Assembly: GCF_008369915.1 (NCBI RefSeq)
Contig: NZ_VSRN01000001.1
Span: 124,001-188,000, forward strand
Direction: 5' to 3'
Length of the DNA: 64,000 nt
DNA from: Dyadobacter sp. UC 10
GTDB lineage: Bacteria > Bacteroidota > Bacteroidia > Cytophagales > Spirosomataceae
The position numbers and the translations under genes are program-made. Shown piece after piece: positions 1 through 8,858 of this stretch. Within the stretch, counting starts at the first letter, position 1, and every line of letters begins with the position of its first letter. The notes below the pieces were generated by a model. That model did no database searches. It was not told the origin of the DNA and worked only from the letters and a program-made list of their open reading frames with translations.

Positions 1-289
1 TATCCGAAGAAGCGGTCATACTCACGTAAGTCCCCTGACCCTGCCGCTGAACATAAAAATCAAAATTACGGCCCAGCAGGTTGTGCTTGCCAGCCAGCGA
101 ATCGATAACGGGATTGAACTTTTGTACCGGATGCTGCGCGACGATCGATTTCCCTTTTTGCCAGGCTGAAATATCATCCTTAAAAAAAGAAAAAGACCCC
201 GCGAAAAAGATCACATACAATATCGCAGCAATGATGATCCCGCTGATCGTGTGGGTATGAAAATAGATGTTGTATTTCCTAAGATCCAT
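1..289 (-). CDS. PepSY-associated membrane protein (3' part missing)
   Basis: Reading leftward from an ATG at 289, the frame stays open to the window edge, so only the first 96 residues are seen. The N-terminus has a His-Thr-His motif (about residues 11-13) followed by one hydrophobic segment (about 14-35) and then a polar region. This is the usual start of PepSY-associated transmembrane proteins, which are inner-membrane proteins tied to iron or siderophore uptake and thought to help reduce or release siderophore iron. The start overlaps the end of the upstream DUF3649-like gene by 11 bases, so the two are translationally coupled. Family membership is by pattern; the catalytic part is outside the window. 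Confidence 0.72.
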   Translation of the reverse strand, partial: MDLRKYNIYFHTHTISGIIIAAILYVIFFAGSFSFFKDDISAWQKGKSIVAQHPVQKFNPVIDSLAGKHNLLGRNFDFYVQRQGQGTYVSMTASSD

Positions 290-578
290 GATTGAGGTTG
301 AATTTCAGCAGGTAAGGCAATGAAAACACAAGGCTAAGAATAATGTAAAGCGCCCAGACGCGCCAGACATTGCGTGCGATGAAAGCATAGAGCAGCAAAA
401 ATGCCCACAGTATGTAACCCGTGAAATAGGCGGTAATGATCACGTTTTCTTTTGGCAAAAAGGCCGTAAAAAAGAGGTGCAGGCTCATCATCACGGCGTA
501 GCCCCCTACTGATCCGGCGAGGATCTTGCTCAGGCGCAGCCAGGGTGAGCGGGTCAGGTACTTTTTGTTGGCAGGCAT
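279..578 (-). CDS. DUF3649-like iron-uptake membrane protein
   Basis: A 99-residue protein with a short basic N-terminus and three hydrophobic segments (about residues 20-40, 48-68 and 73-92), expected in the inner membrane. Size, topology and position between a DUF3325-like gene and a PepSY gene match the DUF3649 family, which occurs in siderophore-iron operons with exactly these partners. No catalytic motif is visible and the molecular role of the family is unknown. It starts 3 bases after the stop of the DUF3325-like gene and overlaps the PepSY gene, so the three form one transcription unit. The family name is an inference from length and neighbours. Confidence 0.6.
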   Translation of the reverse strand: MPANKKYLTRSPWLRLSKILAGSVGGYAVMMSLHLFFTAFLPKENVIITAYFTGYILWAFLLLYAFIARNVWRVWALYIILSLVFSLPYLLKFNLNHGS

Positions 579-581
579 AGG

Positions 582-914
582 TCAGTAAATGATCAGTTCA
601 AGCGCAAGCGCGCATATATAGAGTATTGTAATGCTTTTGATACCGAAGTAGGGGAATGGAAAAAACAGGACGGAAACTGATCCGGCGGTCATCAGAATAA
701 CTATTGCCGCAAAAATCCCGCTGCCCAGACCCAATTGCACTACACATAGCGCCGTTGCTGCGAGAAACAGCGCAAAAGCGGCATACCGGCAATAAGCAGG
801 AGAAGATGCCAATCCGGACATGATCCGGTTTTTATCCGGCCACGAGATCCGCCCGGAGGTATTCATCCACAGAATGAAACCGCTCAGAAAAAGTAAACAA
901 ATGGTACTGAACAT
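582..914 (-). CDS. DUF3325-like small membrane protein
   Basis: A 110-residue, very hydrophobic protein with about four membrane segments (near residues 1-17, 44-62, 65-85 and 90-108). Length, topology and its place directly before the DUF3649-like and PepSY genes fit DUF3325, a family of unknown biochemical function in iron-uptake operons. The ATG at 914 follows about 100 bases of noncoding DNA after the AraC gene, which could hold a separate promoter. No cofactor-binding motif is obvious. The call rests on context more than on sequence. Confidence 0.58.
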   Translation of the reverse strand: MFSTICLLFLSGFILWMNTSGRISWPDKNRIMSGLASSPAYCRYAAFALFLAATALCVVQLGLGSGIFAAIVILMTAGSVSVLFFPFPYFGIKSITILYICALALELIIY

Positions 915-1014
915 TACTATTATTATTCAGAATAATTAAAAATACAATGCAAGGTAGATACGCGCCGCCGATTTTGGATGGTCGAACCGAAAATCTTTCA
1001 GGCAAAAATGTTTT

Positions 1015-1890
1015 TCAGTTATTTAATGACGCAATGCGTTTTCTGAAATCCAGCGGGGCATAACCTGTCTGTTTTCCGAAAAACCTGGTGAAATACGAAG
1101 GTTCCGAAAAACCCAGCGCATAGCTGATTTCCTTGATCGGCTTTTCGATGTAGCCGATCTCCCGTTTGGCTTCCAGAATAAGGCGCTCACTGATCATCTG
1201 GCTGATTGTTTTGCCAAACGATTCACGGGTCAGTTCGTTCAGGCGCTTGGCGCTGATAGAGAGTTGTTTTGCATAAAAATCGGCGCTGCGTTGCTTTCGG
1301 TAATGTGTTTCAATGAATTCGATCAGCGTGTGGAGGCGGGGGTCGGTGTGAGAGGCGGTACTGATCTCTTTTTGCAGCTCGATACAATGCAGGAACCAGC
1401 TCCGAAGATAAGACTCAAGTATCGCCGGGCGCCGCGCACCGTCATATTCGATTTTGATCAGGCCAAGTAATGTATTTAAAACCTGAGTCCCGCTCTCAGG
1501 GACCACGACGGCAAAGTTGCCCGAATAGTTGCAGAGCCTTAACAGGTCGCTACCCATTTCCTTTTCGAAGAAATCTTTGGAAATAGCCATCAAAAAACCG
1601 CGTTTGCCGCGTTGCTCTATGCTATGCACCTGACCCGGCAGAAGCAGGAATACCTGGTTGTCGGCGATTGGAAACCTATTGAAATCGATATAGTGAAACT
1701 GATCCGTTCTGACATCGGTAAACCACAGCAATTCGTAGAAATCATGCCGGTGCAAGCCTTTGAAGAAATATGTATCGGCATCCTCAATGGTGGCTATTTC
1801 AAAGAAAGCATCACCCAGGTCGTGGAGCGGATAGTCCTGCAATGCCGGGTCCGCATCCTTCACATCTGCCTGATTTGTTACGCTATTCAT
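1015..1890 (-). CDS. AraC-family transcriptional regulator
   Basis: A 291-residue regulator. The N-terminal part has a cupin-like sensor motif (His-Arg-His-Asp-Phe-Tyr-Glu, about residues 45-55). The C-terminal hundred residues hold two helix-turn-helix units, including the typical ISYALGFSEPSYFTRFF stretch of AraC/XylS DNA-binding domains. I chose the ATG at 1890 over an upstream in-frame codon because a GGAGG ribosome-binding sequence lies just before it. It lies between the receptor/DUF4374 pair and the DUF3325/DUF3649/PepSY group, all on the minus strand, so it probably controls this iron-uptake block in response to a siderophore or metabolite. The ligand cannot be read from sequence. Confidence 0.88.
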   Translation of the reverse strand: MNSVTNQADVKDADPALQDYPLHDLGDAFFEIATIEDADTYFFKGLHRHDFYELLWFTDVRTDQFHYIDFNRFPIADNQVFLLLPGQVHSIEQRGKRGFLMAISKDFFEKEMGSDLLRLCNYSGNFAVVVPESGTQVLNTLLGLIKIEYDGARRPAILESYLRSWFLHCIELQKEISTASHTDPRLHTLIEFIETHYRKQRSADFYAKQLSISAKRLNELTRESFGKTISQMISERLILEAKREIGYIEKPIKEISYALGFSEPSYFTRFFGKQTGYAPLDFRKRIASLNN

Positions 1891-2038
1891 ATATCTCCGC
1901 CTCCCGTCTGATGTATTACAAATATTGCTATCCAACCGCTGCAAAATTAATAACAAAACCGTGTGCCCGCTTTTTCCTTCCCGATGATCAGTCTGCCGCC
2001 GCTCCCCGCAAAAGCAGGGAGCGGTGGGTTTCAGAAAA

Positions 2039-3271
2039 CTACTTCACCTTCACGATAGCGGTAATCGCTCCGCCTTCCACTTTCAAACCCTGTTTGGCCG
2101 TCGCAGTTGCAATGTCGATGGTGTATACCCAGCTGCCTGCCTCTGTGTTGATACCAACGTAAACACTTTTCTTGTCCTCGCTTACGGTATTGTTATTGTA
2201 AGATGCAGATGATGAAGCGATTGCATTGGGCGCGCCGGTTACCCATGTAAATGTCTGGTTGTACAGGTCCGCAATAGCCAGTTTCGCATTGCCGGTAGTG
2301 GCGTTAATGTCCCCATACATATAAAGCAGGATCTTTCCGCTGCCCAGGTAGGTCTGATCAGAGATTTTGTGCCCGCCTGATTTTTCCTGCACATTAAAGA
2401 AATAGCTCTGATCAAACTCGGTGGTGCCTTTTTTGATACGAACGAAAGCCGAAGGTTTGGTTGATGATTCTTTCCCGGCATTAGTAGCCGACGCGGGCGA
2501 AAATCCATACACATCCCCATTTTCGTCCACAGCCAGACCGTTGTTGAAATAAGATCCGATGAAACTGGTGCGGTTGTCTTTAATCGTTTTTTCGTAGGTC
2601 ATAGAAGGGTACGAAAACACGGCGATCCAGCTGCTGTCGGGATAAGCGGTCCCGAATACATCCGGCGCCGCGCCTTTGATGCTCATATAAGGAGCGAAAA
2701 TTTTGTCACCAACCTGCGTCGCCCAGGTGAAATGCGCCCGCTCACCATTGCCTGCAAGCTTTACGATGTTAACCTGCCCTTCACTGACGATTTTGGACTG
2801 ATCGGCATTGATGCGAAACCAGGAAGCACTTTCATTGCCGCTGCGGGGTACTTTGATGGTAAGGATATCGTCGCCGGCCGTGGTGAATACCTGAACAGTT
2901 TCCGCCTGGAAATCAGATGTTTTTTGCAACGCACCTTTTTCGTCCAGTGCATAAGTTGTTACTGCGCCCGGATTGCCTTGCCCGTACAGCAGGCTGAAAA
3001 ATTTGCCTTTGTGTGTCAGGTAGTACCGGTACGACCCATCCTGCTCAATCCCCTGACCGACTGTGCTGATCGTGCCCTGCGTAAGATCGCTGGTAGTCAA
3101 CAGGTAATCGGCCACACCATCCTGCGAGCCGACCGGCGCCGAGGCCACCACGTAGCGCGCAGTTCCTGTGCCCGGCTCGGGAGTTGGCCCGGAAGGATTG
3201 TCGTCGCTGCAACCACCCAGGAATAGGCCTGTCCCTACTACGAAAACCCATTTTAAATATGATTTTTTCAT
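2039..3271 (-). CDS. DUF4374 lipoprotein
   Basis: A 410-residue protein with a lipoprotein signal: basic start, hydrophobic core and lipobox Leu-Gly-Gly-Cys with Cys21 as the lipidation site. A Ser/Pro/Gly linker and a domain rich in short beta strands follow, probably a beta-propeller. It matches DUF4374, a Bacteroidota cell-envelope family found next to TonB-dependent siderophore receptors. It starts 36 bases after the receptor stop codon, so it should be co-transcribed and act at the outer membrane with that receptor, perhaps as an accessory ligand-binding subunit. The exact function of DUF4374 proteins is not settled. Confidence 0.8.
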   Translation of the reverse strand: MKKSYLKWVFVVGTGLFLGGCSDDNPSGPTPEPGTGTARYVVASAPVGSQDGVADYLLTTSDLTQGTISTVGQGIEQDGSYRYYLTHKGKFFSLLYGQGNPGAVTTYALDEKGALQKTSDFQAETVQVFTTAGDDILTIKVPRSGNESASWFRINADQSKIVSEGQVNIVKLAGNGERAHFTWATQVGDKIFAPYMSIKGAAPDVFGTAYPDSSWIAVFSYPSMTYEKTIKDNRTSFIGSYFNNGLAVDENGDVYGFSPASATNAGKESSTKPSAFVRIKKGTTEFDQSYFFNVQEKSGGHKISDQTYLGSGKILLYMYGDINATTGNAKLAIADLYNQTFTWVTGAPNAIASSSASYNNNTVSEDKKSVYVGINTEAGSWVYTIDIATATAKQGLKVEGGAITAIVKVK

Positions 3272-3307
3272 TTTCTGATTTGGATTGATTTATAAAATTG
3301 ATCGGAA

Positions 3308-5680
3308 TTATTTACTGATGAAGTAGCGTAATTTGACGTAGAAACCGCGACTTGGCTTTTGCAGGCTGAAATTGTCATACAGCTTGGCATCAAGCAGATT
3401 TTTGCATTCCAGGGAGACGTTGTATTTGCCGTCCGCCAGCGCGTAAACCACATTGACATCGTGACTCAGCTGCCGTGGAATATCGAGCTTGTCGCTGCCC
3501 AGGCTTGGCCAGTACAGGTAATAGGCGTGTACAAATAAGAGATTATAACCCACGGTGAGCGTATTGCCTTTTTTCCCGAAGTCTTTCAGGAACAGTGCCG
3601 CGTCGGCATTCCCGAACATGAAGGGCATATTCGGAATGCGGTCCCGGTAAAGCGGGCTTTCCACGGTGTAGCCTTCTTCGAAACGGGTGTTGTTGCGCAA
3701 GTCCTGGTAAGTCAGATTCACGCCTGCGGTCAGCAGTTGTTTGTATGAATAACGCACCTCCCCGTCTACCCCGAAGTTGGTCACATCGGCCAGGTTGTCC
3801 ATCACCTGTTTGGTCTGATTGGCATTCAGTCTCGGGCGGATAAAGCCCTGCGCGTCGCGGTAGAGCACATTTGCATCTACACTGAACCGGTGGACCCTGC
3901 TGATATTGCCCTGGTAACTGAACCCGAGGTTATAATTGTAGCTCGTTTCCGGTTCCAGTTCAATATTACCTTCCAGGTTAATCAGGTCGCCAAAAAGCTC
4001 ATCGGTTTCGGGCAGGCGATAGCTTTTTTCAAATGAACCTTTCAACTGCAGATTTTTGGAAAGAAAATAAGTGGAAGCAATGCCATAGCCCAGCTTTGTA
4101 CACCTGTTTTTCTGTTCCAGAAATGCATTATCCCCCCAGTTCCCGCTCGGATTATAGGAGACCGAGTATTTATTTCTCTGCGAAAAATGCTTCACGAATG
4201 CAGAGGTATTCCAGCGCTCACTGTAATCGAACTTATATCCCAGCCCGAGCACATTTTTCTTATTGATCCTCGGCTGTTCGTATTTTTCCGCGTCGGGGAA
4301 AAGTTCGTCCTTTCCTTCGCGGTTGAAGGTGTTATAGACATTGTTGATAGTCAAAGAATGGCGCTCGTTGAGCTGATATGTCACATTTGCAGTCGCCAGG
4401 CCATTGTTGTTCCGGAACCTGTAAAGCGACCTTTCGCGCTCGCTGCCCAGGCCTTCGTATTGTTTGAACTGCTGAAACCAGTTGTAGCGGCGGTACACCG
4501 TGTCGACGTTCTGCTCTTGCCCGAGGTTATAGTTGGCTGAGATATTTACACTTAATCCTTTGACAAACAGATCCTTCTTTTGGTATTTCAGACTCGGCAT
4601 GACAATGTTCCCCTTTCGGTGCCATGCCCCGAACACGCTCACCATACGCGCTCCGGTCTGGATCTCGGCTTTATTTTTGCCCAAAGTAATGCCCAGCAGC
4701 AGGCGGTCGGCGTACTTTTTATTAACCACACCTACATTGGCGATCACCGTTTCGTTATGGTAGGTATCATGAAAACGGCGCAGACGCTGGTTGCGGAAAT
4801 ATTCGCCCGTATTTACATCCGCCACATCTACATTGATCCAGTAATTGTTGTCTGAATAATTCTGAAATGCATTCAGCTGCGCTGTGAAGCCGTTTTTCGC
4901 TGTATATCCGGCATTGATCGCCGTTCGGTGGGTATTGAATGAACCATATGAATAAGATGCGTCGAGGTAGCTGTTCTGCCGGGTATTGGTTACAATATTG
5001 ACTGCGCCGCCCAGCGCATCGGAGCCCAGCCAGATCGGTACTACGCCTTTGTACACCTCTACCCGCTCGGCCAGGTTGATGGGGATATTATTAAGCTGAA
5101 AAGACGAACCAAAGTTGTCCATCGGCACGCCGTCAAGGAAAAATTTGACCTGGCGGCCTGTAAAACCATTCAGCGAAAAATTCATATTGGAACCCACGCC
5201 CCCGCTTTCCCTCACCCGCACGCCCGACACCCTGTCCAATGCGTGAGAAAGATCCAGTGTCGAGTTTTGCAGCTTCCGCGCGTCGATGGCCGTGACATTA
5301 TATGCCTGCCGGTTTACCTCCCGCGTTTCAGACCTGCCGATCACCGATAATGATTCAAGCTCGCGTGTTTCGGGAACCAGTTTGAAATTTTGTCTGGCAT
5401 TTTCGCCGGCCTTGATGGTAACCTCTTTGGACCATGTTTTGTAGCCCATAAAAGTCACCAGCAACTGGTAGGCGCCCGGGCGAACGTTTTCGATGGCATA
5501 TTTACCCTCGGCATTAGCGACGGCCCCGTAAGCGGTGCCTTTCAGACTGACCGAGGCCCCGGGCAGGACTCCTCCCTCGTCCGAGCGGACCTGCCCCGTC
5601 AGGGATATTGGCTGCTGGGCAAAGGCTATGATCACCAGGACACAAAACAGCCCTGTATGCAGAATTTTACTAATTTGCAT
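3308..5680 (-). CDS. TonB-dependent receptor, iron/siderophore type
   Basis: A 790-residue outer-membrane receptor. Residues 1-22 form a signal peptide. Residues about 25-110 are a carboxypeptidase-regulatory-like domain (LPGASVSLKGTAYG). Residues about 125-235 are the plug domain, with VEVYKGVVPIWLGSDALGG near its end. The rest is the 22-strand barrel, ending in an aromatic-rich strand (FYVKLRYFISK). It imports a ligand using TonB energy. With the DUF4374 lipoprotein, AraC regulator and PepSY-type proteins downstream, a ferric siderophore or haem-like substrate is likely. No STN domain is present, so it should not signal through an ECF/FecR pair. Confidence 0.9.
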   Translation of the reverse strand: MQISKILHTGLFCVLVIIAFAQQPISLTGQVRSDEGGVLPGASVSLKGTAYGAVANAEGKYAIENVRPGAYQLLVTFMGYKTWSKEVTIKAGENARQNFKLVPETRELESLSVIGRSETREVNRQAYNVTAIDARKLQNSTLDLSHALDRVSGVRVRESGGVGSNMNFSLNGFTGRQVKFFLDGVPMDNFGSSFQLNNIPINLAERVEVYKGVVPIWLGSDALGGAVNIVTNTRQNSYLDASYSYGSFNTHRTAINAGYTAKNGFTAQLNAFQNYSDNNYWINVDVADVNTGEYFRNQRLRRFHDTYHNETVIANVGVVNKKYADRLLLGITLGKNKAEIQTGARMVSVFGAWHRKGNIVMPSLKYQKKDLFVKGLSVNISANYNLGQEQNVDTVYRRYNWFQQFKQYEGLGSERERSLYRFRNNNGLATANVTYQLNERHSLTINNVYNTFNREGKDELFPDAEKYEQPRINKKNVLGLGYKFDYSERWNTSAFVKHFSQRNKYSVSYNPSGNWGDNAFLEQKNRCTKLGYGIASTYFLSKNLQLKGSFEKSYRLPETDELFGDLINLEGNIELEPETSYNYNLGFSYQGNISRVHRFSVDANVLYRDAQGFIRPRLNANQTKQVMDNLADVTNFGVDGEVRYSYKQLLTAGVNLTYQDLRNNTRFEEGYTVESPLYRDRIPNMPFMFGNADAALFLKDFGKKGNTLTVGYNLLFVHAYYLYWPSLGSDKLDIPRQLSHDVNVVYALADGKYNVSLECKNLLDAKLYDNFSLQKPSRGFYVKLRYFISK

Positions 5681-6010
5681 TGCTTTAAAATGTTCAGCGT
5701 TTTAAAAGCGCAGCGCCTCGGCGCGGGAGTCGGATGGGTACCAGCCATCCGGCTTTTTTTTGCTTTATGATTTGATGTTTTCTATTGAAGCCTGTACAAT
5801 GTTCAGTTCATATTGTTCATTTAAAAAGTGGCATCGTTCTGTTTTAACAGTAGCGTAAGCAGCTATTTCCCGTACTGGATTATTTCATTAACTATTATTA
5901 TCTTTCTATTAGTAAATAGACTTATTCTAAATAGTGGCACAAAAGTATGTGATTAGCTGCATTAATACTTATACAATCTGCCGGTTTAGCTGGATTATCT
6001 GAACCTCAAA
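5681..6010 (-). promoter_or_regulatory. Intergenic leader of the TonB receptor gene
   Basis: This 330-base gap lies between the receptor start and the stop of the quinoprotein gene and must hold the receptor promoter. No coding region is convincing. The receptor-proximal part (5700-5760) is GC-rich with two strong hairpins; the rest is AT-rich. A second possible stem is the GCGC repeat at 5718-5727. I could not identify a Fur box or a named riboswitch by eye. Confidence 0.4.
5731..5761 (+). terminator. Terminator-like hairpin inside the receptor leader
   Basis: CGGATGG (5731-5737), a 7-base loop, and CCATCCG (5745-5751) make a perfect stem, followed after GC by eight T residues (5754-5761). 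Read on the plus strand this is a textbook intrinsic terminator, yet no plus-strand gene lies upstream. Read with the receptor on the minus strand, the A-run comes first, so there it would only be a leader hairpin. Confidence 0.55.
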
Positions 6011-8743
6011 TCAGTTTTCAAAGTAAATCCAGTCTATAAAAAACAAGCCGACTTTATTTTTGTCCGGATTTGAAAACGTAAAATAAAGGTCATGGAAGCC
6101 AGCCGTCGCTGTTACCGGGATTTCCAGCTCCTTCCAATTATCCTTGTCCTGCCCGGCGGGCATAGTCAGACTACCGATCGCTACACCCTGGTGACTTTTC
6201 AATTTCACTTCCAGCAAACCGCCGGCACCCTGCTGCTGTATCCGTATCCTGATCTTTTTAATGCGCGTCAGGTCAATTTGCCTGAAACTCACATATTTCC
6301 CGTTTTTGGCCCAGATAGATGAAACATAATCTGTATTGAGCGTACCAATCGATACATTGGCGCTACCCTCTTCGAAATCTTCCATCTGGACCAGCGGATT
6401 GCGCAATACGACATGGCCGCTGCTCTTCAATGGCTCGATCCCGTTGGCACCCTTATCCGTGTAGCTCGCCTGCAACACATAAGCCCCTTCTTTCCCCTGC
6501 CCGACGTGCTCGGTCAGCCGGATATTACCCTGCAAAGGCAGCCGGGGCTGCTCTTTTCCGAGCGATAGAATATAACCGGCGATATCGCGGGCATCCTTCT
6601 CAGGCAGGTCCATGTGCGGTGGCATTGCGTAAGTCCCCCAATTTCCGCTTCCTCCTTTAATGATCTTACCTGCAAGCTGCTGGTCAGCACCCTCTTTTCC
6701 GGCGTACCGTTTAGCGATTTCTTTCAGGGCCGGCCCTATCGACTTTGTGTCCATGGTATGGCAGGCTTTACAATCCAGGGAAGCATACAGTTTTTCAGTC
6801 GCAGCATATTTGATGTTGCCATGGCTTGCGCCGGACAAAGCCGAAGCCAGATCTTTGCCGAACTTCAGGTAGCTGAAAGATGCCGCTACGCTTGCATTGT
6901 TAATCGTTTTGTCTTCCGCGTCTGCAACGTTTATTTTATAGTCAAATGAAGTATTATCCCAGTAAAAGCTCTTGTTCGCGCTGCTCTGCACTACTATTTC
7001 CGGAGGGGTATTGCCTACCTTCACCTGCGTCGTGGCCACACCTGTACCACCCTGCTGATCGGAAACGGTGAGGGATATATCGTAAATACCTGTTTTGGTA
7101 AATGTATGCTTAACTGTGGTTCCTGTTTGTTTTTTTTCGCCTATTTTCCACTCAAAACTGAGTTTGTCCTGGGTGTCATAATCTCTTGATTTCTCTGCGG
7201 ACAGCGAAACCGTCATCGGCGCCGCTCCGAACTGCCTGTCTATTTGGATATCTGCAATCGGGTTACGGTTTCCTTCCGAATACTCGATCCGCAGCAGGCC
7301 TGCGTCAGCATTTTTCGCGAACCAGTTGGTTCCGTAAGTCAGCATATAAATAGCCCCGTCCGGCGCTATTTTCATATCAATAGGCGCAACGAATTTCAAA
7401 TGCGGCAAAAATGGCTCCATACCTGCGTAGTTACCGGTTTCGTCTATCGTTACGGCCATGATCCATTTGCGTATCCAGTCGTAGATAAAGAGCTTACCAT
7501 TGTAATAGTCGGGCAGCTTGTATTTTGCATTGGGATACTGGTCACTGTAATAAACCGGGCCTGCCATTGCGCTGGCACCCCCTTTCCCAACCATCGGCCA
7601 ACGTTTCGATGGGCCTTTTCCGTACCAGATCATGGCAGGCTGCGCAGGCGGCAGTTCTTTGATACCGGTATTGTTAGGCGAATTGTTTACAGGATGCAGC
7701 GGATCCTGTTTGGGGCCTTCCTTTTTCGTTTCGAAGTCATATTTGGGAAAACCTTCATTATTACCCAAAAAGTAGGGATACCCGAAGAATCCCGGCTTCC
7801 TTGCCTGATTGATTTCATCGTAACTCAGGAAATTTTCCTCCGCAGGAACATTGGTATCCGGGCCGACATCGCCCCAGTATACGTATTGGTTTTTGGGGTC
7901 CACTGACACCCGAAAAGGGTTACGGCAACCCATCACATATATTTCCGGAAAGCCCTTCGAGCCATCTTTGGGAAAAAGGTTTCCCTCCGGGATCGAATAT
8001 GTACCGTCCGCTTCCGGCTTGATACGCAGTATTTTACCACGATAATCGCGGGTGTTCGCCGTCGTTCCCTGGCCATCGGAAAGTGCCCGGCCCGGCCGCT
8101 CGTCCGTCGGGTTGTGCCCTTCAATTTCCTCTGCATTGGTATTGTCGCCGGTAGATAAATACAGCAGACCATCGGAGCCAAAAGTAAGGTAACCAGCAGA
8201 ATGGCAGCAGTAGGTACGCTGGGTAGGAACCTGCATCAGTACCTTTTTGGATGCCATATCGATCTGGTCGCCGCGGAGTTCGTAACGTTCCAGATTGCTC
8301 ACATTCTGGTCTCCGCCGACACCATAATACAAATAGATCCAATTGTTTTTTTCAAAATCAGGGTCGATCGCCACCCCTAGCAGGCCGTCTTCGATCCCGC
8401 TAAAAACCTTAAGATGAGCGATGGTCCTGGTTTGCTTTGCACCTGCATCGTAAAGCTTTATCGCACCCTTACGCTCAACGATCAGGACATTCAGATTGGG
8501 CAGGATAGCCATTTCCATAGGCTCGTCGAATCCCTGAGCAAGCATCATATGCGAAAAGCGGCTACTGTCCGGTGCGTGCAGTGAAGTATTTTGCTTAGCA
8601 ACCACTACACGATCCTGCCGAAATCCCGGCTTTTCACCGGAGGAAAACCGGTCGATGCCTCCACTTTCGGAACCAGTAATGAGTGTTGCGGGATTTAGCA
8701 GGCAGGCTGCCAGCAGCCCGCCGATTATTTTGACATGATTCAC
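6011..8743 (-). CDS. PQQ-type sugar dehydrogenase fused to cytochrome c
   Basis: A 910-residue secreted multidomain protein. Residues about 1-22 form a signal peptide. Residues about 65-490 form a glucose/sorbosone dehydrogenase-type six-bladed propeller (FDEPMEMAILPN, then GVAIDPDF and MGCRNPFR). Residues about 505-590 are a PKD domain. A haem c motif CKACH lies near 658, with an axial Met candidate in YAMPP near 707. The last 120 residues resemble a CBM6-type carbohydrate module. It probably oxidises sugars in the periplasm and passes electrons to its own haem. The start is a GTG directly after an in-frame stop, the only usable codon. Substrate and bound cofactor are inferred from the family. 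Confidence 0.85.
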   Translation of the reverse strand: MNHVKIIGGLLAACLLNPATLITGSESGGIDRFSSGEKPGFRQDRVVVAKQNTSLHAPDSSRFSHMMLAQGFDEPMEMAILPNLNVLIVERKGAIKLYDAGAKQTRTIAHLKVFSGIEDGLLGVAIDPDFEKNNWIYLYYGVGGDQNVSNLERYELRGDQIDMASKKVLMQVPTQRTYCCHSAGYLTFGSDGLLYLSTGDNTNAEEIEGHNPTDERPGRALSDGQGTTANTRDYRGKILRIKPEADGTYSIPEGNLFPKDGSKGFPEIYVMGCRNPFRVSVDPKNQYVYWGDVGPDTNVPAEENFLSYDEINQARKPGFFGYPYFLGNNEGFPKYDFETKKEGPKQDPLHPVNNSPNNTGIKELPPAQPAMIWYGKGPSKRWPMVGKGGASAMAGPVYYSDQYPNAKYKLPDYYNGKLFIYDWIRKWIMAVTIDETGNYAGMEPFLPHLKFVAPIDMKIAPDGAIYMLTYGTNWFAKNADAGLLRIEYSEGNRNPIADIQIDRQFGAAPMTVSLSAEKSRDYDTQDKLSFEWKIGEKKQTGTTVKHTFTKTGIYDISLTVSDQQGGTGVATTQVKVGNTPPEIVVQSSANKSFYWDNTSFDYKINVADAEDKTINNASVAASFSYLKFGKDLASALSGASHGNIKYAATEKLYASLDCKACHTMDTKSIGPALKEIAKRYAGKEGADQQLAGKIIKGGSGNWGTYAMPPHMDLPEKDARDIAGYILSLGKEQPRLPLQGNIRLTEHVGQGKEGAYVLQASYTDKGANGIEPLKSSGHVVLRNPLVQMEDFEEGSANVSIGTLNTDYVSSIWAKNGKYVSFRQIDLTRIKKIRIRIQQQGAGGLLEVKLKSHQGVAIGSLTMPAGQDKDNWKELEIPVTATAGFHDLYFTFSNPDKNKVGLFFIDWIYFEN

Positions 8744-8858
8744 TATTAAAAGGGCTTAGGTTTAAGATATTTCGAGAAAACGCCGCTATAATATTTGATT
8801 TTACATTGTCGGATCCCGATTGTATTTATCATTAGTAAGGTAAAAAAGCGCCATTTTC

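Noticed and set aside
5700..5765. Cobalamin or TPP riboswitch upstream of the TonB receptor
   Set aside because: Two hairpins are present, but the conserved boxes of these riboswitches could not be found.
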